A stretch of 64,000 nucleotides of DNA from Fulverythrobacter ferritrahens (GCF_020539485.1 NZ_JACDXU010000002.1:744001-808000); one strand, 5' to 3'. Counted from the first letter of the stretch, positions 1 to 8,031 are shown. A program made the numbers and translations. Notes: generated from the letters alone by a model not told the origin.

Positions 1-320
1 TCCTTGACTGACACGGTGGGGGACATTCGCCCTACCAGCAGTTTGTCCAACACGGTGGGAGCCAGATAGCCCAGCCGCAGCATGCGACCGACATAGCGGT
101 CAGAGATGCCCTCGGCCTCGGCAATATCCTGAATGGTCGCCTCTTCCCCGCTTTCCAGCTTGCGCCGCCAGCTCCACCCCTTGGCAATCGCCTTCAGCAT
201 ATGCGGGTCGACCCCGCCGGTGTCCGGCACCATGTCGGCTGGCGGCACGATCTTCGGCCGCCCGTTGCGCTTGCGGATGGTGAGCGGGATGAACACCCGC
301 ATGGTGGTGGGTGCGCTCAT
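1..320 (-). CDS. Conserved phage-cassette protein, 3' end beyond window
   Basis: Starts at the ATG at 320, whose ATGA overlaps the stop of the upstream recombinase gene (317-319), so the two are translationally coupled. The frame stays open to the window edge (106 codons). The visible protein begins MSAPTTMRVFIPLTIRKRNG and contains the stretch GEEATIQDIAEAEGISDRYV, which looks like a helix-turn-helix. Such small basic proteins often follow DUF2924 and a large serine recombinase in alphaproteobacterial prophages. That association is from general knowledge, and I do not know the function; a DNA-binding accessory to the recombinase is a guess. The C-terminus is not visible. Confidence 0.7.
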   Translation of the reverse strand, partial: MSAPTTMRVFIPLTIRKRNGRPKIVPPADMVPDTGGVDPHMLKAIAKGWSWRRKLESGEEATIQDIAEAEGISDRYVGRMLRLGYLAPTVLDKLLVGRMSPTVSVK

Positions 321-1638
321 GCTGCAAACTCCTGTTTCGGGGCGACCATTTCCTGGATGACCGACCCGAGGCCTTCTGTGCGCAGGTCGACCGCAAGGCC
401 ATCGGCGCTGACCGTGACCCGCTCGATCAGCAGCCGGGCGATCCGGGCCTGCTCGGCCGGGAACAATGATTCCCAGAGACCGCCAAAGCCCGCCAGCGCG
501 GTGACCACATCCTGCTCATCGATATCCGGTGCCGTTCGGCGGGTCGCTTCCATCGCCCGCGCCGCGATTTCCGGCGTGCGTAGCAGCGACCGGATGTGCT
601 GGACCACGGCGGATTCCACCATGCCGGCATTGAGCCGGACGAAGCTGTCGCGCCCTTCGCAGGCGCGGTTCCGGATCGCATCCATTGAGGTGTAGTAGCG
701 GTAATGCCGACTGCCCTTTTTCGTTACCGTCGGCGTCATGGCGATTCCGCGATCCGTGAAGATGAGCCCCTTGAGCAACGCTGGCGTCTGGGTGCGGGTG
801 TTGGCCGCCCGCTGCCGGGGGCTTTCCTGCAGGATGGCATGGACCTGATCCCACAGCGGCTGGTCAATGATCGCCTGATGCTCGCCGGGATAGCTGGTGC
901 CCTTGTGGACCGCCTCGCCAAGATAAAGCCGGTTGCGGAATAGCTTGTACAGGAAGCCCTTGTCGATCGGCTTGCCCCGCTTGTTGAGGGTGCCCTTTGC
1001 TACCAGTTCGCGCGTCAGCAGCGTGGCCGAGCCAAACCCGACAAAGCGCTGGAACATATGCCTGACCGTGGCGGCCTCGGCCTCGTTGATGACCAGCTTG
1101 CGGTCAACCACATCGTAGCCCATCGGCACGAACCCGCCCATCCACATGCCCTTGGCGCGGCTGGCAGCGAACTTGTCACGGATGCGTTCGCCGGTGACCT
1201 CGCGCTCGAACTGGGCGAACGACAGCAGGATGTTCAGCGTCAGTCGGCCCATGGAGGTCGTGGTGTTGAACGCCTGCGTCACCGACACGAACGTCACGTT
1301 GTTTCGGTCGAAGGCTTCGACCAGCTTGGCGAAGTCCATCAGCGAGCGTGACAGACGGTCGATCTTGTAGACGACGATGACGTCGACGAGCCCGGCCTCG
1401 ACATCTTCCAGCAAGGCCTTCAGCCTCGGTCGATCGAGCGTCCCGCCCGAGAACCCGCCGTCGTCGTAGCGTTCGCGCATGCAGACCCAGCCTTCGGCGC
1501 GCTGGCTGGCGACATAGGCCTCGCAGGACTCGCGCTGGGCATCGAGGCTGTTGAACTCCATGTCCAACCCTTCCTCGCTCGATTTGCGGGTGTATAGACC
1601 GCGCAGCGCAGGCGCCGCCGGGGTGCCGTATCGGTCAT
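317..1638 (-). pseudogene. Large serine recombinase, frameshifted at the catalytic serine
   Basis: Site-specific DNA recombinase of the phage/ICE large serine type. The long frame (317-1567) carries the resolvase body (SLDAQRESC, VVYKIDRLSRSLMDF, FAQFEREVTGERIRDKF) followed by the Recombinase and zinc-beta-ribbon-like regions. The natural start is the ATG at 1638, which overlaps the DUF2924 stop as ATGA and gives MTDTAPRRRLRCAVYT. The expected continuation RKSSEEGLDMEF lies in another frame, because TATACACCCGC at about 1586-1596 has two extra bases relative to TAT ACC CGC. The serine of RKSS is the expected nucleophile, so no single frame contains both the first beta-strand and the active-site serine with a normal start. 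Either the gene is dead or there is a two-base sequence error. Confidence 0.85.
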
Positions 1639-2096
1639 GCCGCGTCCTTCCGTTCCCGCAGGCCGAAGAAGCGGTAGCCGTTCCACTGCGTGCCGGTGAT
1701 GTCCCGTGCGATGGCCGACAGCGACTTGTACCGGCGGCCCTGCCAGTCGAACCCGTCCTTCAGCACCGTGATCACGTGCTCGGTTCCGTCCCTTTCGCGC
1801 ACCAGCCGCGTCCCGATCACCGGGTTGCGCGGGTCAGCGATGACCGACTTCCTGACCTTCTTGCCCTCGACCTCGTCGGCGAGAGCATCGAGCAGCTGGC
1901 GCGCCGGCTTCGACAGGCCGCCGAAGGTCAGCTCCTGGATCCGGTAGGCCAGGCGCTGTTCCAGGAACGACCGGCTGTAGTTGGGCGGCGGGGATCCCAT
2001 CAAGCCCTGCCATTCGACCTTCAACTCGCCGACTGTCATGTCCTTCAGCGCCGCCAGCCTGGCCAGCACCTGCGCGTTGTCATGTCCTTGCATCAT
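1635..2096 (-). CDS. DUF2924 domain protein of a phage recombinase cassette
   Basis: Protein of 153 residues starting MMQGHDNAQVLARLAALKDM. It contains GFDWQGRRYKSLSAIARDIT and NGYRFFGLRER, the hallmark C-terminal motif of DUF2924, a family found almost always immediately upstream of a large serine recombinase in phages and mobile elements. Its ATG overlaps the stop of the preceding small gene (2093-2095) and its own stop overlaps the recombinase ATG, so three genes are translationally coupled. The family's molecular role is not established; a recombination directionality or DNA-binding factor is a reasonable inference. The reading frame is intact. Confidence 0.85.
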   Translation of the reverse strand: MMQGHDNAQVLARLAALKDMTVGELKVEWQGLMGSPPPNYSRSFLEQRLAYRIQELTFGGLSKPARQLLDALADEVEGKKVRKSVIADPRNPVIGTRLVRERDGTEHVITVLKDGFDWQGRRYKSLSAIARDITGTQWNGYRFFGLRERKDAA

Positions 2097-2299
2097 TGTC
2101 CTCCACTCCGGGCCTTTGCCCTAGGACGACTGACGCTCTTGGCGGGCAGGATTGCGAGTGAACTATCTGCACTGGCAGCAGAAATAAGACTGGACTGTTG
2201 GCGCAGCTGAATGACCCCGGCAGCAACGATCCGCCCCAACTCGGAGAGCCGGGAATCTGCAGTCATCGTGGACGGGCAGATGCCATTTCCCCCGCTCAT
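2093..2299 (-). CDS. Small hypothetical protein upstream of DUF2924
   Basis: A 68-residue frame with no recognised domain. It is supported mainly by architecture: the ATG at 2299 overlaps the restored stop of the helicase remnant (2296-2298) as ATGA and has AAGGA seven bases upstream. Its own TGA overlaps the DUF2924 ATG. The central segment RLSELGRIVAAGVIQLRQQS is helical and the C-terminus is basic. An internal ATG at 2266 (MTADSRLS) is an alternative start but lacks a clear ribosome-binding site. Function unknown. Confidence 0.5.
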   Translation of the reverse strand: MSGGNGICPSTMTADSRLSELGRIVAAGVIQLRQQSSLISAASADSSLAILPAKSVSRPRAKARSGGQ

Positions 2300-3004
2300 G
2301 CGGCGATCCTTGCTTGTCCACCGGATACCAGCCGAATGATGGCATCACGGTTCCAGTGGAACTTGAGCTGGCAGTTGGCGTCATATTTGGAATAGCCGAA
2401 ATCCATCGGCGACACCTCGATCCCGGCCCGGCGCAGACAGCCGAGCTGCTTTGCGGATGTCCTTCAGCCATCGCCGGCTCTTTGCCGCTGCCAGGCTGCT
2501 TTCGGCGGACCGCAGAAAATTATCTGCTTCCGCCAGTGCCTGGACGCGAGTGCCGATCGCGATCTTGCGCGGAGCACCAGTCTTCGGTCCGCCCAGCGCG
2601 TGCCAGAGGGCGCCATCATGGAAAACACCGGCCCAGGCATCGAAGCCGCTCGCGATCAGCGACTCCCCGTCGCCCCGGATATCGCACCACTGGAACGGGG
2701 ACTGGTTGAGTAGATCGATTTCGAGGAGATCGAAGTCGGTCAGAAGGCGCTTCTCATCAACGTCGCGGACGAAGATATGCCCGCAGAACGGACATTCCCC
2801 TGCGCCCAGCGGGATTTCCGCCTGACAGTCCGGGCAGGTCTTGTAGGGCGCGTCGCCCGGCTCGCTGGTATCGTCGTCCAGCGAGATTTCCTGTTCGAGA
2901 CAGCCGTGACGGATCGCCGCACCGGCAAAGTCGAGAATGACGCAGTCGGTCTTGATGATGCCCGGGTAGCGTTGGGGGTCGACCTTGCGCAGCCCACGCC
3001 CGAT
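2296..3004 (-). pseudogene. Phage-type DEAD/DEAH helicase, 3' remnant with frameshift
   Basis: Only the C-terminal third of a superfamily 2 helicase remains. GRGLRKVDPQRYPG (motif VI region) and KTDCVILDFAGAAIRHG are followed by a zinc ribbon, CPDCQAEIPLGAGECPFCGH. The frame reads through to a premature end at 2381, but the expected tail is in the next frame: KQLGCLRRAGIEVSPMDFGY followed by a segment ending SGGQARIAA at 2298. A frameshift therefore lies at about 2455-2470, just after SRRWLKD. The 5' side is cut at about 3000, where sequence of a different gene is joined directly to the motif VI region. Replication helicases of this type are common in alphaproteobacterial prophages. Non-functional. 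Confidence 0.8.
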
Positions 3005-3291
3005 AGCGTGTCGGTCGCGGCGTTGATGACGAAGTAGGTAGTGTTGGCGAGGATCCCGGTCGGCAGCGCGCCGCTGGTTGGCCCCGAAGCTCAACCCCCA
3101 CCATCGCCGAAATGTACGATGCGGGTGTCGCCTGGACCTTGTGCGAGCATGTGTCCGTCGCGATCGCCGGGTGGGCCGATTACGTCTTCGAGGGGCCCAA
3201 GGGGCCCATTACCCAGCGCTGGACGCCCGGTTGCCACAATGTCGAGCGCGATCACCTCGTCGGTGACCGTGGGCCGGCGATCTGCCTGCAT
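2998..3291 (-). pseudogene. Phage structural-type gene fragment with premature stop
   Basis: Starts at the ATG at 3291, with TAAGGAAAAC a few bases upstream. It reads MQADRRPTVTDEV..., then LGNGPLGPLEDVIGPPGDRD and GDTRIVHFGDGG, to a TGA at 3091-3093. The same frame continues with SGALPTGILANTTYFVINAA. A LPTG-ANTTYFVINA-ATDT pattern is typical of small beta-rich phage particle or tail proteins. The frame then runs into the helicase remnant at about 3000, apparently by deletion. The assignment to a phage virion protein rests on motif flavour, and the plus strand is also partly open here, so confidence is limited. Confidence 0.45.
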
Positions 3292-3302
3292 CGTTGTTTT
3301 CC

Positions 3303-3623
3303 TTAGCTGACCGTGACCGAGACGACCTCGCGCACGATGTGGCTGCCCGACTGGCCGCCCGAGGTGCCGATCGCGGCGCCACCCTCCGTGGCGGAGAGGT
3401 TGAGAACGGTGGCGGCTATCTGCCGGCCGGCGAGTTCACCCGGCGCTTCCACGATGATTTCACGCTGTGCTGCGTGGTGCAGAAGTTCAAGCGAACGCCC
3501 GGCGTGCAGTACCACTTCGAGGTGCAGGCAGGGCCAGCCGTCCTCGATCGCGATGCGCTGTTTGCCCATTACGTGACTGGCGACCGGCAGCGGTAGACGG
3601 ACTTCGATCTGCCGGCCGGGCAA
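3303..3623 (-). CDS. Possible phage structural protein, 3' part
   Basis: The frame ends 11 bases before the start of the 3291 gene. Its C-terminal half (about 3303-3450) has strong third-position GC and reads NLSATEGGAAIGTSGGQSGS...REVVSVTVS, which resembles the C-terminal part of the same kind of small phage particle protein. The 5' half overlaps a plus-strand frame that looks equally coding, and the only start is a TTG at 3623. An inversion or rearrangement junction near 3440 would explain both. This is a tentative fragment and not a confirmed gene. Confidence 0.35.
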   Translation of the reverse strand: MPGRQIEVRLPLPVASHVMGKQRIAIEDGWPCLHLEVVLHAGRSLELLHHAAQREIIVEAPGELAGRQIAATVLNLSATEGGAAIGTSGGQSGSHIVREVVSVTVS

Positions 3624-3674
3624 ACGCTTGATGTGACCCCGGGCGACATCGCCATCGTCGGGAGGCTGCGCTGA
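3440..3674 (+). pseudogene. Degenerate plus-strand phage gene, 3' end
   Basis: A plus-strand frame with good third-position GC, including GVQYHFEVQAGPAVLDRDAL, is interrupted by TAG at 3594-3596. It continues in the same frame as TDFDLPAGQTLDVTPGDIAI and ends RLR at a TGA (3672-3674) that overlaps the ATG of the next gene. The coupling to 3674 suggests that this was the end of a real phage structural gene before the nonsense change. It conflicts with the minus-strand frame at 3303-3623, and without comparison I cannot decide which was coding in the overlap. Confidence 0.35.
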
Positions 3675-3898
3675 TGGCTCCCAATCCTGATCGCGATCCA
3701 GCCGTGGAAATCGCCCTGATCCGGGCGGATCTCGAGGCCATGCAGGAGGACCTGAAGGCTGTTCGCAAGGAGCTGAAGGACCTTCTCGAGGCCTGGAATA
3801 CCGCGATTGGCATGGTCCGGTTCGTCAAGTGGCTGTCGACCTTCGCTACCGCGCTCGTCGTTCTCTACGCCACCGTCAAAGGCCTGTCCGGACGCTAA
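3674..3898 (+). CDS. Small phage membrane protein (coiled coil plus one TM)
   Basis: 74 residues. The N-terminal half is a charged amphipathic helix or coiled coil (IRADLEAMQEDLKAVRKELK), and the C-terminus is one hydrophobic segment (LSTFATALVVLYATVKGL). This layout fits a phage lysis-cassette accessory or holin-like protein, and it sits directly before a cell-wall hydrolase gene (next ATG at 3916). The start overlaps the upstream stop as TGATG. No specific family is identified. Confidence 0.65.
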   Translation: MAPNPDRDPAVEIALIRADLEAMQEDLKAVRKELKDLLEAWNTAIGMVRFVKWLSTFATALVVLYATVKGLSGR

Positions 3899-3915
3899 CT
3901 TCCCTGGAGACATTC

Positions 3916-4415
3916 ATGAAACCGCTACCACCGGCCTATGGCTGGATCGATGACTTGCGTCCGCTGCCCAGGATGCTGGAAGAGGCCCGCAAGCTCTACG
4001 GCACCTTCGAGGTGGCGGGGCCCGCCGACAACCCCGCTATCCTCGGCTGGGCAAAGGAAACTGGCCTCACGAAGACCTTCACCGCCGACAGCATTCCATG
4101 GTGCGGGCTGTTCATGGCCGTGGTTGCCAAGCGCGCCGGCAAGCTGGTCATGGAGGGCCCGCTTTGGGCGCGCAACTGGGTGACATTCTGGTGTTCCGCC
4201 GCGCGCAGGGTTCCGGCCATGTCGGGCTCTACGTTGGCGAGGACTATGGTGCCTTCCATGTTCTCGGCGGCAACCAGTCCGACGGCGTGACGATCACCCG
4301 GATTGCCCGGGATCGCTGCATCGCCATTCGCCGACCGGCCTACAGGAAGGCGCCTGCGAGCGCGAAGCCGGTCCAGCTCGCGGCCAACGGCGTGATGTCC
4401 ACCAACGAGGCCTGA
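3916..4415 (+). pseudogene. TIGR02594-type phage cell-wall hydrolase with internal deletion
   Basis: Endolysin-like NlpC/CHAP-fold protein. The first frame, from the ATG at 3916 (MKPLPPAYGWIDDLRPLPRM), contains the catalytic-cysteine motif SIPWCGLFMAVVAKRAGK and reaches LWARNW at about 4180. The expected next block, LGDILVFRRAQGSGHVGLYV followed by YGAFHVLGGNQSDGV with the catalytic histidine in GHVG, is present but in a different frame, ending at 4415. Compared with the family, roughly a dozen residues between ARNW and LGDILVF are missing, so a short deletion plus frame change lies at about 4175-4185. No intact hydrolase can be made. Confidence 0.8.
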
Positions 4416-4442
4416 CCGGCCGGGAACCCCATCAACCAGTCC

Positions 4443-4467
4443 GCCCGCGATTTTCGTGGGCTTTTTT
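4443..4467 (+). terminator. Rho-independent terminator in the lysis cassette
   Basis: GCCCGCGA pairs with TCGTGGGC (eight pairs, one G-U) across a three-base TTT loop and is followed at once by six T. It lies between the hydrolase stop (4415) and the holin-like start (4481), so it would end transcription before the last lysis gene unless that gene has its own promoter or read-through occurs. Confidence 0.8.
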
Positions 4468-4480
4468 GTGGAGAATCGAC

Positions 4481-4675
4481 ATGGAAGATCTGAAACCCTG
4501 GTGGACGTCGAAGGCCATCTGGACCGGCGTCATCGGAAGCCTGTGGGGTGTTGCTGGTGCCATCGGCATCCTGCCCGAGGGCCTGACGCAAGCCAATGTA
4601 CTGACCGTGGTGCTGGCGCTAATGGGTATTGGCAGCGTGGTTTCTCGGAAAACGGCCAAGGCGCGGATCGGTTGA
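4481..4675 (+). CDS. Holin-like small phage membrane protein
   Basis: 64 residues starting MEDLKPWWTSKAIWTGVIGS. It has two hydrophobic stretches (about residues 13-29 and 38-55) separated by ILPEGLTQAN and a short basic C-terminus. Size, topology and position after an endolysin gene match the small holins of alphaproteobacterial prophages. The ATG at 4481 is preferred over upstream in-frame starts because it begins the conserved MEDLKPWW block. It appears intact although its partner hydrolase is broken. Confidence 0.65.
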   Translation: MEDLKPWWTSKAIWTGVIGSLWGVAGAIGILPEGLTQANVLTVVLALMGIGSVVSRKTAKARIG

Positions 4676-4858
4676 GGCGATAGATCGAGGGGGTGGACCG
4701 CACTTCCGTCGCGCCCCTTCGCACCGCTCTTCCCCGCGCGGAGACAACACAGGTCTGTGAAAACAAAAAAAGAACATCGAAGGCTTGCTCCCTGGGAATC
4801 TCTGTGCCATTCCGTCAAAAAATGACCCGGTTTCCCCGGGGCCAACTGAGGGATTTTC

Positions 4859-6094
4859 ATGCACGACTGGACCGCCGCTTTCGAAGATTTGTTCAAACGG
4901 TCGGGCCTGTCGCTGGATGAAGCAGAAGCCGAGTTGGGCGTATCCGCGCGTCAGATCCGCCGATACATTGCGAATGAGGTCACTCCGACCAAGCTGGCGA
5001 TGGAAAGGATCCGGGAGATTGCCAACCAGCGCTCGGCCGCGCGGCCGGAATCTGCGTTTCGCTTCATCGACCTTTTTGCCGGCATTGGCGGACTGCGCCT
5101 TGGGTTCGAGGCGATCGGAGGCGAGTGCGTGTTCACCAGTGAGTGGGATCGCTGGTCGAATGAAACATATCGAAAGAACTTTGCGGAAACCGAAAACCAC
5201 GTGATGGTCGGGGACATACGTCCCTACGGCGCCGATCCCTCGAAAATCCCCGAGTTTGACGTTCTGCTTGCAGGCTTTCCCTGTCAACCGTTCTCACTGG
5301 CAGGTGTGTCCAAGAAAAACTCGCTTGGCCGTGCGCATGGATTTGCTGACGAGAAACAGGGCAACCTGTTTTTCGATATTGAGGCGATCCTGCGCCACCA
5401 CAGGCCGCCAGCGTTTCTGCTGGAAAACGTCAAGCACCTGCAGCGTCACGACAAGGGGCGCACCTTTGAGGTGATCCGCCGCACGCTCGAAGATGAACTG
5501 GGCTACGCGATCAGTTACCGGGTAGTCAGTTCGGAACCGTGGGTGCCGCAGAAGCGCGAACGCATCTTCATTGCAGGCTTCCGACAGGATGTCGGGTTCA
5601 GCTTCGGCGACTTCGACAGGATGATCCCGCCAGAGAAATCATGGCCAAAGCTCGGGGACATCCTGCAGTCGCACAACGAGGTGGATTCCAAATACACCCT
5701 GACGCCCAAACTGTGGGACTATCTGCAGGCCTATCGCGCCAAGCACGAGAAGGTCGGCAACGGCTTCGGTTACAGCTTGTTCGGCGAGAAGGATGTCGCC
5801 CGGACACTGTCGGCCCGCTACCACAAGGATGGGTCCGAAATCCTGATTGCCCAGAAGGGTACCCGACCGCGCCGGTTGACCCCGACCGAATGCGCGCGGC
5901 TGATGGGTTTCGAGCATGGTGACCGGAAGTGGCATATCCCGGTGTCTGACACTCAGGGGTATCGGCAGTTCGGTAACGCAGTGGTCGTCCCGGTGGTTGA
6001 GGCTATTGCCCGATTTATGGAACCGTCGATCAAGCAGATGCTGGAGATCAACCAGCTACAATCCACGGCTGCACGAAAGCGGGCTGTTGGCTGA
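4859..6094 (+). CDS. dcm: DNA (cytosine-5) methyltransferase with N-terminal HTH
   Basis: 411-residue C5 methyltransferase transferring a methyl group from S-adenosylmethionine to cytosine. All diagnostic motifs are present: I (DLFAGIGG, 71-78), IV with the nucleophile Cys142 (GFPCQPFS), VI (LLENV, about 187-191), VIII (QKRERIFI, 231-238), IX (RRLTPTECARLMGF) and X (GYRQFGNAVVVPVV, 367-380). Residues 1-60 form a helix-turn-helix (SLDEAEAELGVSARQIRRYI). Enzymes of the SsoII/EcoRII type use such an extension to repress their own promoter, so autoregulation is likely here. GAGGGA lies six bases before the ATG. The following vsr and MvaI-type nuclease genes point to a CCWGG or CCNGG-like target. 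Confidence 0.93.
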   Translation: MHDWTAAFEDLFKRSGLSLDEAEAELGVSARQIRRYIANEVTPTKLAMERIREIANQRSAARPESAFRFIDLFAGIGGLRLGFEAIGGECVFTSEWDRWSNETYRKNFAETENHVMVGDIRPYGADPSKIPEFDVLLAGFPCQPFSLAGVSKKNSLGRAHGFADEKQGNLFFDIEAILRHHRPPAFLLENVKHLQRHDKGRTFEVIRRTLEDELGYAISYRVVSSEPWVPQKRERIFIAGFRQDVGFSFGDFDRMIPPEKSWPKLGDILQSHNEVDSKYTLTPKLWDYLQAYRAKHEKVGNGFGYSLFGEKDVARTLSARYHKDGSEILIAQKGTRPRRLTPTECARLMGFEHGDRKWHIPVSDTQGYRQFGNAVVVPVVEAIARFMEPSIKQMLEINQLQSTAARKRAVG

Positions 6095-6563
6095 CATCGT
6101 CGCGCCCGATGTCCGCAGCCGGATGATGGCAGGAATCGGGCCGGTCAACACCAAGCCTGAGATGTTGATCCGGCGTGCGCTGCATGCCCTTGGTTACCGA
6201 TATCGGCTCCATGTGAAGGGGCTGCCGGGCAAGCCGGACCTTGTTTTTCCAGGACGGCGCGCTGTCATCTTCGTGCATGGCTGCTTCTGGCACGGACATG
6301 ACTGCGCTCTCTTCCGCTGGCCGGCAAGCCGGGCTGAATTCTGGCGTAACAAGATCACTGGGAACATTGTGCGCGATTCCAGGTCTCGCAGGAAGCTAAT
6401 CAGCACCGGCTGGCGCGTTCTGGAAATTTGGGAGTGCACCTTGAGGGGCAAGGACCGGCTTTCCCTAGACGAGGTTGCCGGTCGCTGCATTCAGTTCCTG
6501 GAAGGCACGGAGCAGTCCGCAACCGTTGGCTCCGATCGGACCATTGTTGAGGCTGACTGTTAA
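6087..6563 (+). CDS. vsr: Very short patch repair endonuclease Vsr
   Basis: Strand-specific nickase that starts repair of T:G mismatches produced when 5-methylcytosine deaminates at the partner methyltransferase's sites. The TTG at 6087 overlaps the methyltransferase stop and gives 158 residues, the usual family length. The core GKPDLVFPGRRAVIFVHGCF followed by WHGHDCALF contains the catalytic aspartate and the Cys/His zinc-binding and active-site residues. KLISTGWRVLEIWECTL is the conserved C-terminal strand-helix. Overlap with the upstream gene indicates co-translation, consistent with its dedicated partner role. Confidence 0.92.
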   Translation: MADIVAPDVRSRMMAGIGPVNTKPEMLIRRALHALGYRYRLHVKGLPGKPDLVFPGRRAVIFVHGCFWHGHDCALFRWPASRAEFWRNKITGNIVRDSRSRRKLISTGWRVLEIWECTLRGKDRLSLDEVAGRCIQFLEGTEQSATVGSDRTIVEADC

Positions 6564-6579
6564 CCCCTACCAGCAACAG

Positions 6580-8031
6580 TCAGTCTTCGAGTTTATCGTT
6601 CACTGTGACCGATCGTACATCCGTGTAAAGATCCTTAGCCGCAGCGAAAATGTCGTTGACCCGCCATTGTGAGCGACGCTTGTTAAGTCGCGCGTTTCCC
6701 GGACAGTATTTTGGTGCCGGATCAAGGAAGAGGGTGCCGTTGTACAGGGCCTCAAACAGGCGCTCCGCCGAAGTCTCGCGGCACCACATCACCCGGTCCG
6801 AAAATTCTACCATGTTCTGGTAACCGGCGGCCTTTAGCTCGGGGTCGTCACACCGGGTTTTCGTTGCGGGTATGTACACGGTTTCATTGTGCTTTGATGT
6901 CCAGCAGTTAAGGATCCGCTCCAGTGACCATCCTGCTGTAAATTGATTAGCATCGTCGAAGAGCCCAACATGGACGTCACGGTCCGCACTTGCTGCCAGT
7001 GACGCCGACCGATCATGGTTCATGATTTTTAGCGTCAAACCACTCTTTGCGCAGCGCTCGCCGACCCGGTGGATGCCGGTGACGCGGTAATTCCCATCGC
7101 CATCCAGATAGCCGAAAGTCGTCATGAACTTGGTGAAATCAGTAGCGTAGAGCCCCATGTCAGGCTCGGGTGTGAACAGTGTCACCTTTTTCTGTGTATG
7201 GGTCTTGAGCTCGATCCCCTCGAAGTCTCCATTGCTGTCACTGTTGGGCACAATGCCAAGCTCGTGCTCCAGGGTATAACCGCAGACCTGTGTGCCGTTG
7301 AAGGGAAGCGTTTGCCGCGAATTGTCGAGCCTGCAACCTGGGATTTTTCTACCCGCAGTGCCTCCGAGCAGGGCCAGAAGGCGCTTTGAGGTTCCGGTCT
7401 GCAGCCTCAGATGTTTCCACATCCGTGACCCACTGGCAGGCGGCAGGGCAGCAACGTCATCCATGAAGGCTTGCGATGGGGCGACGACCATGACCGCGAC
7501 TGCCTCACCAGCCTTCCGGCGACCCAGCACGAGGTATCTCGGCAAATCAGGGTGCAGTTTAGTGAATTCCACCGACAGGGATTCCGGCATGGTATTTTCG
7601 ACCGTGCTGAAGCCGCTCAGCCGGGTTTCTGGATACTGGGCGTAAATTATCATCCGAACCCCGCGGGCTGGGACCTCGCGCCCACTCGCATCGACCCAAA
7701 CGAAATTGCGGAATACTGCTTCTGGAATCGCCTTGCCGCGGGTGATGCTGCCCTTCTTCCCGCTGCTCGAAGGGCCCCGGAGACAGAAGTCGACATCGAA
7801 GGTTGGATATAGGGGCGCAAACTCCCGCCCTGAGTAAATCTGGTTTTTGTCATTGTGATTCCGGGTCAGCGGCTTGATCAGTGCTTCGCTGACTCCATGC
7901 GCGCCCAGTAGGGTCTCGATATCCTTAAGTGATTGGGGGCTGTGTTCGTAGGTCAATGCCAGTGCTCCATGTTTTGTCTGGAGCAATCTGGGGACGGAAT
8001 TAGGTTGCCGCAAGCCCCACAAACGCCGCAA
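6580..8031 (-). CDS. MvaI/BcnI-family restriction endonuclease with extra N-terminal domain
   Basis: 483-residue nuclease convergent with the methyltransferase/vsr pair. The block GYTLEHELGIVPNSDSNGDF then EGIELKTHT (251-279) matches the MvaI/BcnI active site: Asp269, Glu274 and Lys276 have the same 5- and 2-residue spacing as the D-E-K triad of MvaI. MvaI and BcnI act at CCWGG and CCSGG, in keeping with the neighbouring Dcm-type enzyme. The protein is about twice the length of MvaI. Residues 1-230, including DVDFCLRGP and IYAQYPETRLSGF, would be an added effector or recognition domain. The first ATG is used, but the start may lie nearer ALTYEHSPQS. Its 3' end is 16 bp from vsr. Confidence 0.85.
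   Translation of the reverse strand: MRRLWGLRQPNSVPRLLQTKHGALALTYEHSPQSLKDIETLLGAHGVSEALIKPLTRNHNDKNQIYSGREFAPLYPTFDVDFCLRGPSSSGKKGSITRGKAIPEAVFRNFVWVDASGREVPARGVRMIIYAQYPETRLSGFSTVENTMPESLSVEFTKLHPDLPRYLVLGRRKAGEAVAVMVVAPSQAFMDDVAALPPASGSRMWKHLRLQTGTSKRLLALLGGTAGRKIPGCRLDNSRQTLPFNGTQVCGYTLEHELGIVPNSDSNGDFEGIELKTHTQKKVTLFTPEPDMGLYATDFTKFMTTFGYLDGDGNYRVTGIHRVGERCAKSGLTLKIMNHDRSASLAASADRDVHVGLFDDANQFTAGWSLERILNCWTSKHNETVYIPATKTRCDDPELKAAGYQNMVEFSDRVMWCRETSAERLFEALYNGTLFLDPAPKYCPGNARLNKRRSQWRVNDIFAAAKDLYTDVRSVTVNDKLED

Noticed and set aside
3112-3306. Plus-strand frame with SVAIAGWADYVFE resembling a tail-fibre motif
   Set aside because: The remainder does not match tail fibres, and the minus strand has a ribosome-binding site and a more coherent protein. 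The motif is probably coincidence.
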